This document shows positions 54,201 through 60,314 of a DNA stretch of 64,000 nucleotides, piece by piece. The first letter of the stretch is position 1. Every line of letters begins with the position of its first letter. The position numbers and the translations under genes were made by a program. Origin of the DNA: Erwinia aphidicola (GTDB taxonomy: Bacteria; Pseudomonadota; Gammaproteobacteria; Enterobacterales; Enterobacteriaceae); assembly GCF_024169515.1 (NCBI RefSeq), contig NZ_JAMKCQ010000001.1, forward strand, positions 4,402,001 to 4,466,000. Reading direction: 5' to 3'. Below the pieces are notes generated by a model. The model worked only from the letters and a program-made list of their open reading frames with translations. It was not told the DNA's origin and ran no database searches.

Positions 54201-57200
54201 TGGTACTCAACGCCGTTAACCGTGACGGTGACGCTGCTGCCCGCGGTCAGGCCGGTGCTGGTGCCGCTGATGATCTGATTTTGATTAATCTCGATGCTGT
54301 TGACGATGTCGTCACCGGCAACGGTATTGATGCGCAGGCCCGGCAAACCGGCGTCGATGACGATCTGGCGATCGCCGCTGCCGGTATTGCCGTGCTGGTT
54401 GGTGACGCTCGCGCTGACGGTCAGGTCGCCGTCGCCCAGCGCCTGCAAATCGGCCGCCGGAACGCTGACGCTCCAGCTCAGATCCGCCTGCACTTTGGCT
54501 TCGTAAGTGTGGCCGCCGAGCGTAACGGTGACGGTGTCCCCGGCCGCCGCGTTGCTCACGCGCCCGCTCAGGGTCTGATCGGCCACCACTTCGGCTGCGT
54601 TGATGATGTCATCGCCCGCAATCATGCTGAGGGTCACCGACGGCAGCGCGCTGTCGACCAGTACGCCGTGCGTCGTGCTGCCGGTGTTGCCTGCGGCATC
54701 GACGGTGGAGGCGGTCAGGCTGTAATTCGCCTCGCCGAGCTGAGCCACATCCGCCGCCGGAACGTTCAGCGTCCACGCGCCGCCGCTGACGCTGGCAGAG
54801 TAGTCCTTGCCGTTCAGGTTCAGCGTCACGGTGGAACCGTCCGCGCCGCTGCTGGTGCCGCTCACCGTCAGGGCTTCGCCTTTCTCGATGGCGTTGATCA
54901 CGTCGTCAGCCGCCACGGTACTGATGGTCAGCACCGGCGCGGCGGTGTCTACGGTCACCACGTGCGAGGCTGAGCCCGGATTGCCCGCCGCATCGGCGAC
55001 AGTGGCGGTAATGGTGTAGCTTTTGTCAGCCAGACCGCTGACCACGGCGGCAGGCACGCCGACGCTCCAGTTGCCGCTGGCATCCACCGCAGCGGTGTAG
55101 CGGCTGCCGTCGATGACCACGGTGACCAGGCCGCCCGCCGGAACGCCGGTAGATGAACCGCTGATGATAAGGTTCTGCTGGTGTTCATGGGCGTTGACAA
55201 TGTCGTCTGCAGAAACGGTGTTGATGGCAAGCGTTGGCGCGGTCACGTCCACCAGTAACGCGCTGGTCACGCCGGTGCGGTTACCGGCGATATCGCTGAC
55301 GCTGGCGCTCAGGGTATAGGTTCCGTCGGTCAGCCCTGCCGCATCTGCCGCCGGAACCGCCGTGCTCCAGGTGCCGTCCGCCGCCACGCTCGCCGTGTAG
55401 GTCTGGCCGTTAAGCGTCAGGGTGACCTGCTGACCGGCTTCGGCGGTGGAGGTTCCGCCGATCGCCACGTCCGCCCCCGCTTCCGCGCCGTTAAGCACGT
55501 TATCACCGGCGATGGTATTGATGGTCAGCGTTGGCGCAGCGGTATCCACTTGCGCCGTGTTTGCCGCCGTGGCGCCGTTGCCCGCCGCGTTGCTCACGCT
55601 CACGGACACCGTTGCGTCGCCCTCTTTCAGCGCCGCCATGTCCGCTGCCGGAACGGTGACGCTCCAGCTGCCGTCGGCCTGCACGCGGGTGGTGTACTGA
55701 TGACCGGCAAAGTTTACGCTCACATCGCGACCGGCTTCGACATTCAGCGTGGTGCCGCTCAGGGTCAGATCCGCCGCTTTCTCCGCCGCGTTAATGATGT
55801 CGTCGCTGGCAATGCTATCGACGCTGACCGCTACGCTGCTCAGATCGACGGTGATGTTTTGCGTGATGGTCACCGGGTTACCGGAGGCATCCGCGCCGCT
55901 GACGACGATCGCCAGCTGACCCGCAGGCCACTTCGCCACGTCTGCCGCCGGAACCGCCGCCGACCAGCTGCCGTTGGCGCCGACCGTGGCAGCATAATCG
56001 GTGCTGTTAACGGTCACGGTGACGCTGCTGCCCGCGGCGATATCAGTGCTGGTGCCGCTGATGATCTGGTTTTGATTAATCTCGATGCTGTTGACGATAT
56101 CGTCACCGGCAACCGTATTGATGCGCAGGCCCGGTAAACCGGCGTCGATGACGATCTGGCGATCGCCGCTGCCGGTATTGCCGTGCTGGTTGGTGACGCT
56201 CGCGCTGACGGTTAAATCGCCGTCGCCCAGCGCCTGCAAATCGGCCGCCGGAACGTTGACGCTCCAGCTCAGATCCGCCTGTACTTTAGCCTGGTAGGTG
56301 TGGCCGCCGAGCGTAACGGTGACGGTGTCCCCGGCCGCCGCGTTGCTCACGCGCCCGCTCAGGGTCTGATCGGCCGCCACTTCGGCTGCGTTGATGATGT
56401 CATCGCCCGCGACCATGCTGATGTACACCGAGGGCAGCGCGCTGTCGACCAGTACGCCGTGCGTCGTGCTGCCGGTGTTGCCTGCGGCATCAACGGTGGA
56501 GGCGGTCAGGCTGTAATTCGCTTCGCCGAGCTGAGCCACATCCGCCGCCGGAACGTTCAGCGTCCACGCGCCGCCGCTGACGCTGGCAGAGTAGTCTTTG
56601 CCGTTCAGGTTTAGCGTCACGGTGGAACCGTCCGCGCCGCTGCTGGTGCCGCTCACCGTCAGGGCTTCGCCTTTCTCGATGGCGTTGATCACGTCGTCAG
56701 CCGCCACGGTACTGATGGTCAGCACCGGCGCGGCGGTCTCTACGGTCACCACGTGCGAGGCTGACCCCGGATTGCCCGCCGCATCGGCGCCAGTGGCGGT
56801 AATGGTGTAGCTTTTGTCAGCCAGACCGCTGACCACGGCGGCAGGCACGCCGACGCCCCAGTTGCCGCTGGCATCCACCGCAGCGGTGTAGCGGCTGCCG
56901 TCGATGACCACGGTGACCAGGCCGCCCGCCGGAACGCCAATAGATGAACCGCTGATGATGAGGTTCTGCTGGTGTTCATGCGCGTTAATAATGTCGTCGG
57001 CAGAAACGGTGTTGATGACCAGCGTTGGCGCAGTAAAGTCCACCAGTAACGCGCTGGTCACGCCGGTGCGGTTACCGGCGATATCGCTGACGCTGGCGCT
57101 GACGGTATAGATGCCGTCGCTCAGCCCTGCCGCATCTGCCGCCGGAACCGCCGTGCTCCAGGTGCCGTCCGCCGCCACGCTCGCCGTGTAGGTCTGGCCG

Positions 57201-60200
57201 TTAAGCGTCAGGGTGACCCGCTGGCCGGCTTCGGCGGTGGAGGTTCCGCCGATCGCCACGTCCGCCCCCGCTTCCGCGCCGTTGAGCACGTTATCACCGG
57301 CGATAGTGTTGATGGTCAGCGTTGGCGCAGCGGTATCCACGGTGACATCCTGCACGGCGCTGGCGTTGTTGCCCGCCACGTTGGTCACGCTGACACTCAC
57401 CGTGGTGTCGCCGTCTTTCAGATTGCGGATATCTGCCGCCGGAACGATGACGCTCCAGCTGCCGTCGGCCTGCACGCTGGCGTGATAAGTGCCATTCGCG
57501 AAATTAATCGTCACGCTCTGGCCAGCCTCCACGCCCTGCGTGGTACCGCTAAGTGTGACATCCGCCGCTTTTTCAGCCGCATTTAGCACGTTATCCAGCG
57601 CAACGCTATCAATGGCAATCGCCACGCTGCTCAGATCCACGTTAATAATATTGGCAATGCTGACGCTGTTGCCCGACGTGTCGGAGCCGGTGACGCTAAC
57701 GCTTAGCGCGCCCGCAGGCCAGCTGGCGACGTCCGATGCCGGAATCGCCGCAGACCAGCTGCCGTTCGCGCCGACCGTAGCATGATAATCGATGCCGTTT
57801 ACGTTGACGGTGACGCTGCTGCCTGCGGCGATATCAGAGCTGGTGCCGCTGATGATCTGGTTCTGACTGATTTCGATGCTGTTGACAATGTCGTCGCCCG
57901 CAATGGTATCGATGCGCAGGCCCGGCAAACCGGCGTCGATGATAATCTCGCGATCGCCGCGACCGGTGTTGCCGTGCTGATTGGTGACGCTCGCGCTGAC
58001 GGTTAAATCGCCGTCGCCTAGCGCCTGCAAATCAGCCGCCGGAACGCTGACGCTCCAGCTCAGGTCGTCCTGCACGGTGGCCTGGTAGGTGTTGCCACCC
58101 AGCGTCACGATCACGGTATCGCCCGCCGCCGCATGGGTCACTCTGCCGCTCAGAGCCTGGTCAGCGGTGATTTCAGTGGCATTGATGATGTCATCGCCTG
58201 CGGTCACGTTAACCGTGACGACAGGCAGCACGGAATCCACCTGCACCTGATGCGTCGCAGTGCCGGTATTGCCCTCGGCGTCTGTGCTGACTGCCGTCAG
58301 GGTGTAATGGGCTTCGCCGAGCTTTGCGACGTCGCTGGCCGGAATGCTGACCGACCAGTTGCCGCCGCCGACGACGGTGGTGGTGTACTCCACGCCGTTA
58401 AGGGTCAGAGCGATCTGCGTACCCTCAGCACTGTTGCTGGTCCCGGTCACCTCCAGCGCCTGGCCTTTGGCTTCGGCGTTAACCACGTTCTCAAAGGCGA
58501 CGGTATCAATCGTCAGTTGCGGCAGTTCGGACGACAGCACCACGGTCGCGTTCTGACTGCCGGTGTTACCCGCTTTATCAGTGATGCTGACGTTCACATC
58601 ATAGCTGCCGTCGGCCAGCGCGCTGAAAACGGATGCCGGTAAACCGATGCTCCATGTGCCGTCGGCGGCAAGCGTCGTGGTGTAAGTCTGGCCGTTGATG
58701 CTCAGCGTGACAGTATCGCCCGCTTCGCCGCCGGTGCTGCTTCCGCTGACCATCTGCGCCTGAGCCTGTTCGAGGCTGTTAAGGATGTTGTCACCGGCGA
58801 TGGTGTCGATGGTCACGACCGGCACGGTGGTGTCAACGCGCAGATCGTGCGTGATAGATGTGCGGTTCCCCGCCGCATCGCTGACGGAGGCGCTCAGCGT
58901 GACAGTGCCGTCTGCCAGCGCGCCCGCCTGTGCAGCCGGAACGTTCACTGACCAGTTACCGTTTGCCTCAACGCTTGCGGTATAGGTCACTCCGTTGAGC
59001 ACCAGCGTCACTACCTGCCCGGCTTCGGCATTTGAGGTGCCGCTGACGGTCAGATCGTGCCCCGCTTCGGCGGCATTCAGAATATCGTCGCCCGCCAGCG
59101 TGGCAATAGTCAGCGTAGGTGCCTGCGTATCCACTGACAGCGTAGATGCGGAGGTGATGGTGTTGCCAGCGCTGTCTACACCGCTGACCTGAACGGTGTG
59201 GACACCGTCCGCCAGCGTCTGCGCGTCTGCGGCAGGCACAGTGATTGTCCAGCTGCCATCCGCCGCAACGGTGGTCTGCCAGGCCTTACCGTTAAGGGAA
59301 ACGGTGACGGTGGTACCCGCCGCCAGATTGGCGCTCTGGCCGGAAATGGCAACGTCCGCGCCGGCTTCGGCCGCGTTCAGCACGTTGTCCCCCGCCACGG
59401 TGTCGAGGGTAAGGGAAGCCTGCGCGGTAACAATGTTCAGAGTGATCGACCCGGCGCTGGTGGTCGAGCCGTTGCTCTCCTGCACCACGACCCAGGTGTG
59501 CGCACCGGCGCTCTGCGCGGCGAGCTGCGCTGTCCACTGGCCGTTGGTGCCGACGATGGCTGTGGCAATTACATGGCCGCTGGTATCGACAATCGAAATC
59601 TCCGCGCCCGGATAGCCGGTACCGCTGAAGGTGGGTCGGGTATCGTCAGTCACGGCCTGATTAGCAAGAATACCCTGACTGTCGCCCTGAGTGTCGGTCA
59701 CGAGGAAAGTCGGTTTTGCGACCTCCACCGCCTGAGTGTTATCAATGACTTCGGTTTTTCCGTCACTGCCGCCGCCGTGGCCGAGCAGGGCTCCGGCCGC
59801 GCCTGCGCCCAGCACACCGGCCAGCAGATACGGCCACTCCACGGTGACTTCGGCGGTGCTGAGCAGCAGCGGATCAATGCCCGGCAGTGGGGTTTCCACC
59901 GCCGTCAGCGCAAACGCCGGGGTATCATGAGGCGCAGTGGCGTCGGTGAAATTCACCTCCGTCATCTGCTGGTTTTCATCCTGAAAGACCAGTTTATTCT
60001 CGTCTTTCTCACCAATATTCTCGAAATATCCTACGCAGCGAATGACCGATCCATCCTGCATATGAATAATCAGATCGTTGCCACTGCGCTCGTAGCTGGC
60101 GACATTCTTCACTGCGTCGTGAATAACGACAATGCCGGATTCATTCATCGCAACAGCGGTATTACCTTCTGCAGTGAAAGTATTTTTAAGCGACGTTTTA

Positions 60201-60229
60201 CGAGAGATAATATCCATGGTTCTGCTCAT
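42230..60229 (-). CDS. Giant BapA/SiiE-like type I secreted adhesin, 5,999 residues
   Basis: Predicted cell-surface adhesin for biofilm or host attachment. Order: BapA-type prefix (1-130, SLKNTFTAEGNTAVAMNESG region); Gly/Ala-rich segment (137-155); a first Ig-like domain (165-270); 43 Ig-like repeats of about 100 residues, each opening with a D-[DNG]-[IV]-[LIV]-N motif (270-4554); five repeats of about 105 residues with SxDTG..DFITSD (4555-5080); two further repeats (to about 5297); an FG-GAP-like region with six DxDxDG-type calcium motifs, such as DINNDGTVD and DWDGDGDMD (about 5300-5740); then RTX motifs GSNYDDVITG and GGNDTFNLG and a C-terminal secretion region ending HQLVVG. No Sec signal, as expected for type I export. 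ATG 60229 has AAGGA upstream; ATG 60217 is the alternative. The frame is unbroken over 18 kb. Confidence 0.93.
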   Translation of the reverse strand: MSRTMDIISRKTSLKNTFTAEGNTAVAMNESGIVVIHDAVKNVASYERSGNDLIIHMQDGSVIRCVGYFENIGEKDENKLVFQDENQQMTEVNFTDATAPHDTPAFALTAVETPLPGIDPLLLSTAEVTVEWPYLLAGVLGAGAAGALLGHGGGSDGKTEVIDNTQAVEVAKPTFLVTDTQGDSQGILANQAVTDDTRPTFSGTGYPGAEISIVDTSGHVIATAIVGTNGQWTAQLAAQSAGAHTWVVVQESNGSTTSAGSITLNIVTAQASLTLDTVAGDNVLNAAEAGADVAISGQSANLAAGTTVTVSLNGKAWQTTVAADGSWTITVPAADAQTLADGVHTVQVSGVDSAGNTITSASTLSVDTQAPTLTIATLAGDDILNAAEAGHDLTVSGTSNAEAGQVVTLVLNGVTYTASVEANGNWSVNVPAAQAGALADGTVTLSASVSDAAGNRTSITHDLRVDTTVPVVTIDTIAGDNILNSLEQAQAQMVSGSSTGGEAGDTVTLSINGQTYTTTLAADGTWSIGLPASVFSALADGSYDVNVSITDKAGNTGSQNATVVLSSELPQLTIDTVAFENVVNAEAKGQALEVTGTSNSAEGTQIALTLNGVEYTTTVVGGGNWSVSIPASDVAKLGEAHYTLTAVSTDAEGNTGTATHQVQVDSVLPVVTVNVTAGDDIINATEITADQALSGRVTHAAAGDTVIVTLGGNTYQATVQDDLSWSVSVPAADLQALGDGDLTVSASVTNQHGNTGRGDREIIIDAGLPGLRIDTIAGDDIVNSIEISQNQIISGTSSDIAAGSSVTVNVNGIDYHATVGANGSWSAAIPASDVASWPAGALSVSVTGSDTSGNSVSIANIINVDLSSVAIAIDSVALDNVLNAAEKAADVTLSGTTQGVEAGQSVTINFANGTYHASVQADGSWSVIVPAADIRNLKDGDTTVSVSVTNVAGNNASAVQDVTVDTAAPTLTINTIAGDNVLNGAEAGADVAIGGTSTAEAGQRVTLTLNGQTYTASVAADGTWSTAVPAADAAGLSDGIYTVSASVSDIAGNRTGVTSALLVDFTAPTLVINTVSADDIINAHEHQQNLIISGSSIGVPAGGLVTVVIDGSRYTAAVDASGNWGVGVPAAVVSGLADKSYTITATGADAAGNPGSASHVVTVETAAPVLTISTVAADDVINAIEKGEALTVSGTSSGADGSTVTLNLNGKDYSASVSGGAWTLNVPAADVAQLGEANYSLTASTVDAAGNTGSTTHGVLVDSALPSVYISMVAGDDIINAAEVAADQTLSGRVSNAAAGDTVTVTLGGHTYQAKVQADLSWSVNVPAADLQALGDGDLTVSASVTNQHGNTGSGDRQIVIDAGLPGLRINTVAGDDIVNSIEINQNQIISGTSTDIAAGSSVTVTVNSTDYAATVGANGSWSAAVPAADVAKWPAGQLAIVVSGADASGNPVTITQNITVDLSSVAVSVDSIASDDIINAAEKAADLTLSGTTLNVEAGRDVSVNFAGHQYTTRVQADGSWSVTVPAADMAALKEGDATVSVSVSNAAGNGATAANTAQVDTAAPTLTINTIAGDNVLNGAEAGADVAIGGTSTAEAGQQVTLTLNGQTYTASVAADGTWSTAVPAADAAGLTDGTYTLSASVSDIAGNRTGVTSALLVDVTAPTLAINTVSADDIVNAHEHQQNLIISGSSTGVPAGGLVTVVIDGSRYTAAVDASGNWSVGVPAAVVSGLADKSYTITATVADAAGNPGSASHVVTVDTAAPVLTISTVAADDVINAIEKGEALTVSGTSSGADGSTVTLNLNGKDYSASVSGGAWTLNVPAADVAQLGEANYSLTASTVDAAGNTGSTTHGVLVDSALPSVTLSMIAGDDIINAAEVVADQTLSGRVSNAAAGDTVTVTLGGHTYEAKVQADLSWSVSVPAADLQALGDGDLTVSASVTNQHGNTGSGDRQIVIDAGLPGLRINTVAGDDIVNSIEINQNQIISGTSTGLTAGSSVTVTVNGVEYHASVTANGSWSAAVPAADVASWPAGALTVSVTGTSSAGNSVTISNDINVDLASVAISVDTIASDGIINAAEKAADLTLSGTTLNVGAGRDVSVNFAGHQYTTRVQADGSWSVTVPAADMAALKEGDATVSVSVSNAAGNGATAANTALVDATAPTLTINTIAGDNVLNGAEAGADVAIGGTSTAEAGQQVTLTLNGQTYTASVAADGTWSTTLPAADAAGLADGTYTVSASVSDIAGNSSRASGSLQVDATAPEVTINTIAGDDVINSTEHAQALVISGSSTGTVSGNIVNVVIDGHSYNTVVDASGNWSVGVPASIISGLADGSYKVTASAADTAGNVGSAGQNVVVNTAAPVFTINDMAGGDNILNATEALSTLTITGTVTGLMDGVTVIVTLNGLEYQGTVADGAWSADIPASDLANLGQALYQVSVRGTDDVGNSGSVSKGLQTSSDSPAVTINVVAGDDIINATEVKADQAIGGTVIHAEAGQQVTVTVGGKTYYATVEDDFTWSLTIPAADLAAMGDGALKVSATVTNISGNTGSGERDIAIDAAIPGLRINTVAGDDIVNSIEINQNQIISGTSTGLTAGSSVTVTVNSVEYHATVTANGSWSAAVPAADVASWPAGALTVSVTGTSSAGNSVTISNDITVDLTSVAIAIDTVAADDIINAAEKAADLTLSGTTLNVEAGQKVTVIFAGHSYTAQVETDGSWSVTVPAADMAALKDGDATVSVSVTNAAGNGATAANTVEVDTAAPTLTINTIAGDNVLNGAEAGADVAIGGTSTAEAGQQVTLTLNGQTYTASVAADGTWSTAVPAADAAGLADGTYTVSASVSDIAGNRTGVTSALLVDVTAPTLAINTVSADDIVNAHEHQQNLIISGSSTGVPAGGLVTVVIDGSRYTAAVDASGNWSVGVPAAVVSGLADKSYTITATVADAAGNPGSASHVVTVDTAAPVLTISTVAADDVINAIEKGEALTVSGTSSGADGSTVTLNLNGKDYSASVSGGAWTLNVPAADVAQLGEANYSLTASTVDAAGNTGSTTHGVLVDSALPSVTLSMIAGDDIINAAEVVADQTLSGRVSNAAAGDTVTVTLGGHTYEAKVQADLSWSVSVPAADLQALGDGDLTVSASVTNQHGNTGSGDRQIVIDAGLPGLRINTVAGDDIVNSIEINQNQIISGTSTGLTAGSSVTVTVNGVEYHASVTANGSWSAAVPAADVASWPAGALTVSVTGTSSAGNSVTISNDINVDLASVAISVDTIASDGIINAAEKAADLTLSGTTLNVGAGRDVSVNFAGHQYTTRVQADGSWSVTVPAADMAALKEGDATVSVSVSNAAGNGATAANTAQVDTAAPTLTINTIAGDNVLNGAEAGADVAIGGTSTAEAGQQVTLTLNGQTFTASVAADGTWSTTLPAASAGALADGTYTVSASVSDIAGNRTGVTSALLVDATAPVVTINTIAGDDVINRTEHAQAQVISGSSTGTVSGNSVSVVIDGHTYNTVVDASGNWSVGVPASAIGGISDGTYTVSVSITDSAGNTGSQTHNVTVDTGLPGISIDAIAQDNVLNAVEKGADLTISGTGSNLSDGTQVSVTLNGVTYSAQIAAGVWSLTVPASALAALGEANYSVTASANSDVGNAITESANLLVDTSLPSVIINAVAGDNIINAAEAAADQTLSGRVSNAAAGDTVTVTLGGHTYQAEVQADLSWSVSVPAADLQALGDGDLTVSASVTNQHGNTGSGDRQIGIDAGLPGLRINTVAGDDIVNSIEINQNQIISGTSSDIAAGSSVTVTVNGTDYAATVGANGSWSAAVPAADVAKWPAGQLAIVVSGADASGNPVTITQNITVDLSSVAIGVDTIASDGIINAAEKAADLTLSGTTQNVEAGRDVSVNFAGHQYTTRVQADGSWSITVAAADMKALKDGDATVSVSVSNAAGNGATAANTAQVDATAPTLTINTIAGDNVLNGAEAGADVAIGGTSTAEAGQQVTLTLNGQTYTANVAADGTWSTTLPAASAGALADGTYTVSASVSDIAGNSSRATGSLLVDVTAPVVTINTVAGDDVLNTAEHAQAQVITGGSTGTQAGNLVTLVIDGHTYTTVVDARGNWSIGVPANAISALASGDTTFTVSITDNAGNTGSTDHLITVITDALSLSIDTIAQDDIINAAEQGNSLTLSGSSEKLVSGTEVAVVLNGKTYTVQVDVKGDWTLSIPATDVAKLTDGNYTVTASASDTAGNPVSATHDVTVDTTAPALLINPIAADGILNAAELGQALTLSGTTTAQAGQTVHVTLNGVTYTTQVSADGLWSVQVPQNDVAALQDGTLTVTASTSDVAGNPASANASVIVDTLAPTLTINTIAGDDIINSAEQHAGQAIGGTTSAEAGQTVTVTFNHREYHATVASDGTWSVTVPAADFLGAADGSYTVSASVSDVAGNPVSAASSVTLSGEMPTISINTFAQDDVVNAAEHGTSLAISGTTTAPANSLVTVTLNGQTYTTSVAADLSWTLNLSANAVSALADGNNYAITASVTNSIGNTGSDIHEISVDTTAPSMTITIDSLSEDTGRSNTDFVTSDNTITLKGGLSAALGNAESAQISLDGGISWQTLTVVGTTWSYAPGSALADGSYTYNVRVIDAAGNVGSTATKTVVIDTVAPTASQSITIDAVSQDTGLSSTDFITSDNTINLRGTLGAALNADEYAQISIDGGTTWKDVNISGLTWTYIDSRTLADGDYNYQMRVVDLAGNVGATASQVVTIDTVAPDSSKTISIDAVSNDTGLSSSDFVTSDTSLTVSGTLGATLAADEYAQISLDGGVTWLNTTTIGTRWRYVDDRTLTDGDYTYYVRVVDAAGNVGSISSQVVTVDTVAPDSSKTVTIDSIATDTGVSASDFITSDTSLTVTGSIGQALGAGEVVQISIDNGASWTTVALSGLKWSYSDGRTLTDGQTLYQVRVVDQAGNVGQTAQQVVTIDTTAPSQAITIGAISTDTGDNSHDFITSDTTLTFSGNLSATLASDEWAQISLDGGQTWIDVVTRGRTWSYDATGTVLGDGVYNVQVRVIDLAGNTGAVGSQRVTVDTLNPEAQATIASYSDNKGDRQGSFGSGTHTDETAPTLSGTLSKALADGEVLKIYRNGVYVGVATVVGLAWTFSDSALADGTYIYVATSQDLAGNVTSSSDFTLTVDTSIPTTIATVTGESTQDTTPIISGTLSEALGEGMYVQVVVNGVTYTSESGGAVVVDPINNTWYLQLPGSLALATYDVTAQVRSSAGNGNEAGISHGSLVVYAETAVDTSWASTAGATTTNAMAFSLNSSGLWNVVTGISDYTSSGLNSYSGTTLTNSRGNIVVSYTLADTDRNGTSDIYATETNYGGSIQGKWTANTDGTYTYGQQAIGTTIWYGGIMAYDKTGDGWLDMAYGDAGGDSRSYLVNNNGVLSPDGTYGAAGLAGVTYREISGVDINNDGTVDIVQHTNRSGAYALTVINNSGTGALTETQNIANVFVPNAANTTTAVSMTWADFNGDGLMDLYISSGLNPNGSYNYGGAIYYNSGQGTLLTTPTAVETSTTNAASAGYLSAAVDWDGDGDMDIIKFSTYSASQTAQLYVNDGTGKGWSSSTLASSLVNVTGIATLDYDWNGTQDLLVSQANGKVVYIANNASIADGTALHLRILDGEGMNVFYGNTVQLYNSAGELVASQIINAQSGVGVNDSSALVNFYGLDPNETYSAVLVRNINGVSTNATWTDLSAGDGTSSYSLTADAANGGTSGTLTGTGYNDTFIAESGTYVYNGGGGWSSSSDHATWSATGGQDIVDFKNATSGVTVDLSSSSAQNTGFNTATFKDIEGIAGSNYDDVITGSAGNNVFEGRGGNDTFNLGKGGHDTLLYKLLDSSDATGGNGVDTINGFKVGTWEGTANTDRLDLSDLLQSSGYSGTADASYVNGVATLGSGVGNLANYLSVTTEGNNTVIKVDLDGSGTAQSMTTIATLTNVHTDLATLLANHQLVVG
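50173..51723 (-). repeat. 1,551-bp repeat block in the adhesin, copy 1
   Basis: Matches 53761-55311 base for base at every place compared (offset exactly 3,588 bp, two six-domain cassettes). The match starts with GCGCCGTATTTGCCGCCG and stops where GGCGCTCACGG meets GGCGCTCAGGG. The intermediate cassette is more divergent. Confidence 0.85.
53761..55311 (-). repeat. 1,551-bp repeat block in the adhesin, copy 2
   Basis: Partner of 50173-51723. It covers about five Ig-like domains. Identity this long inside a diverged array points to recent recombination or gene conversion between cassettes. Confidence 0.85.
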
Positions 60230-60314
60230 GATATCGTGTCCATTCCTTGTATATCTGACTGGTGTTATAACAATACCGGCAAAAAGGGTATTGAATTTGC
60301 GTGCATAACTGACT

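Larger units (their letters stand above)
46570..59420 (-). repeat. Array of 43 Ig-like repeats with a six-domain higher-order period
   Basis: Forty-three units of about 299 bp. They are not independent: domain types A to F (A with NVLNGAEAGADVAIGGTST, B with NAHEHQQNLIISGSS, C with NAIEKGEALTVSGTS, D with AADQTLSGRVSNAAAGD, E with NSIEINQNQIISGTS, F with NAAEKAADLTLSGTT) recur in fixed order. The A-type signature sits at plus-strand positions 48306, 50100, 51891, 53688, 55479 and 57270, spacings 1794, 1791, 1797, 1791 and 1791 bp. Six cassettes are visible, flanked by divergent single domains. Confidence 0.9.

Noticed and set aside
46570-59420. Regularly spaced repeats considered as a CRISPR array
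   Set aside because: The units are about 299 bp, lie in one unbroken reading frame and encode Ig-like domains; no 23-47-bp repeat with unique spacers and no cas gene occurs in the window.
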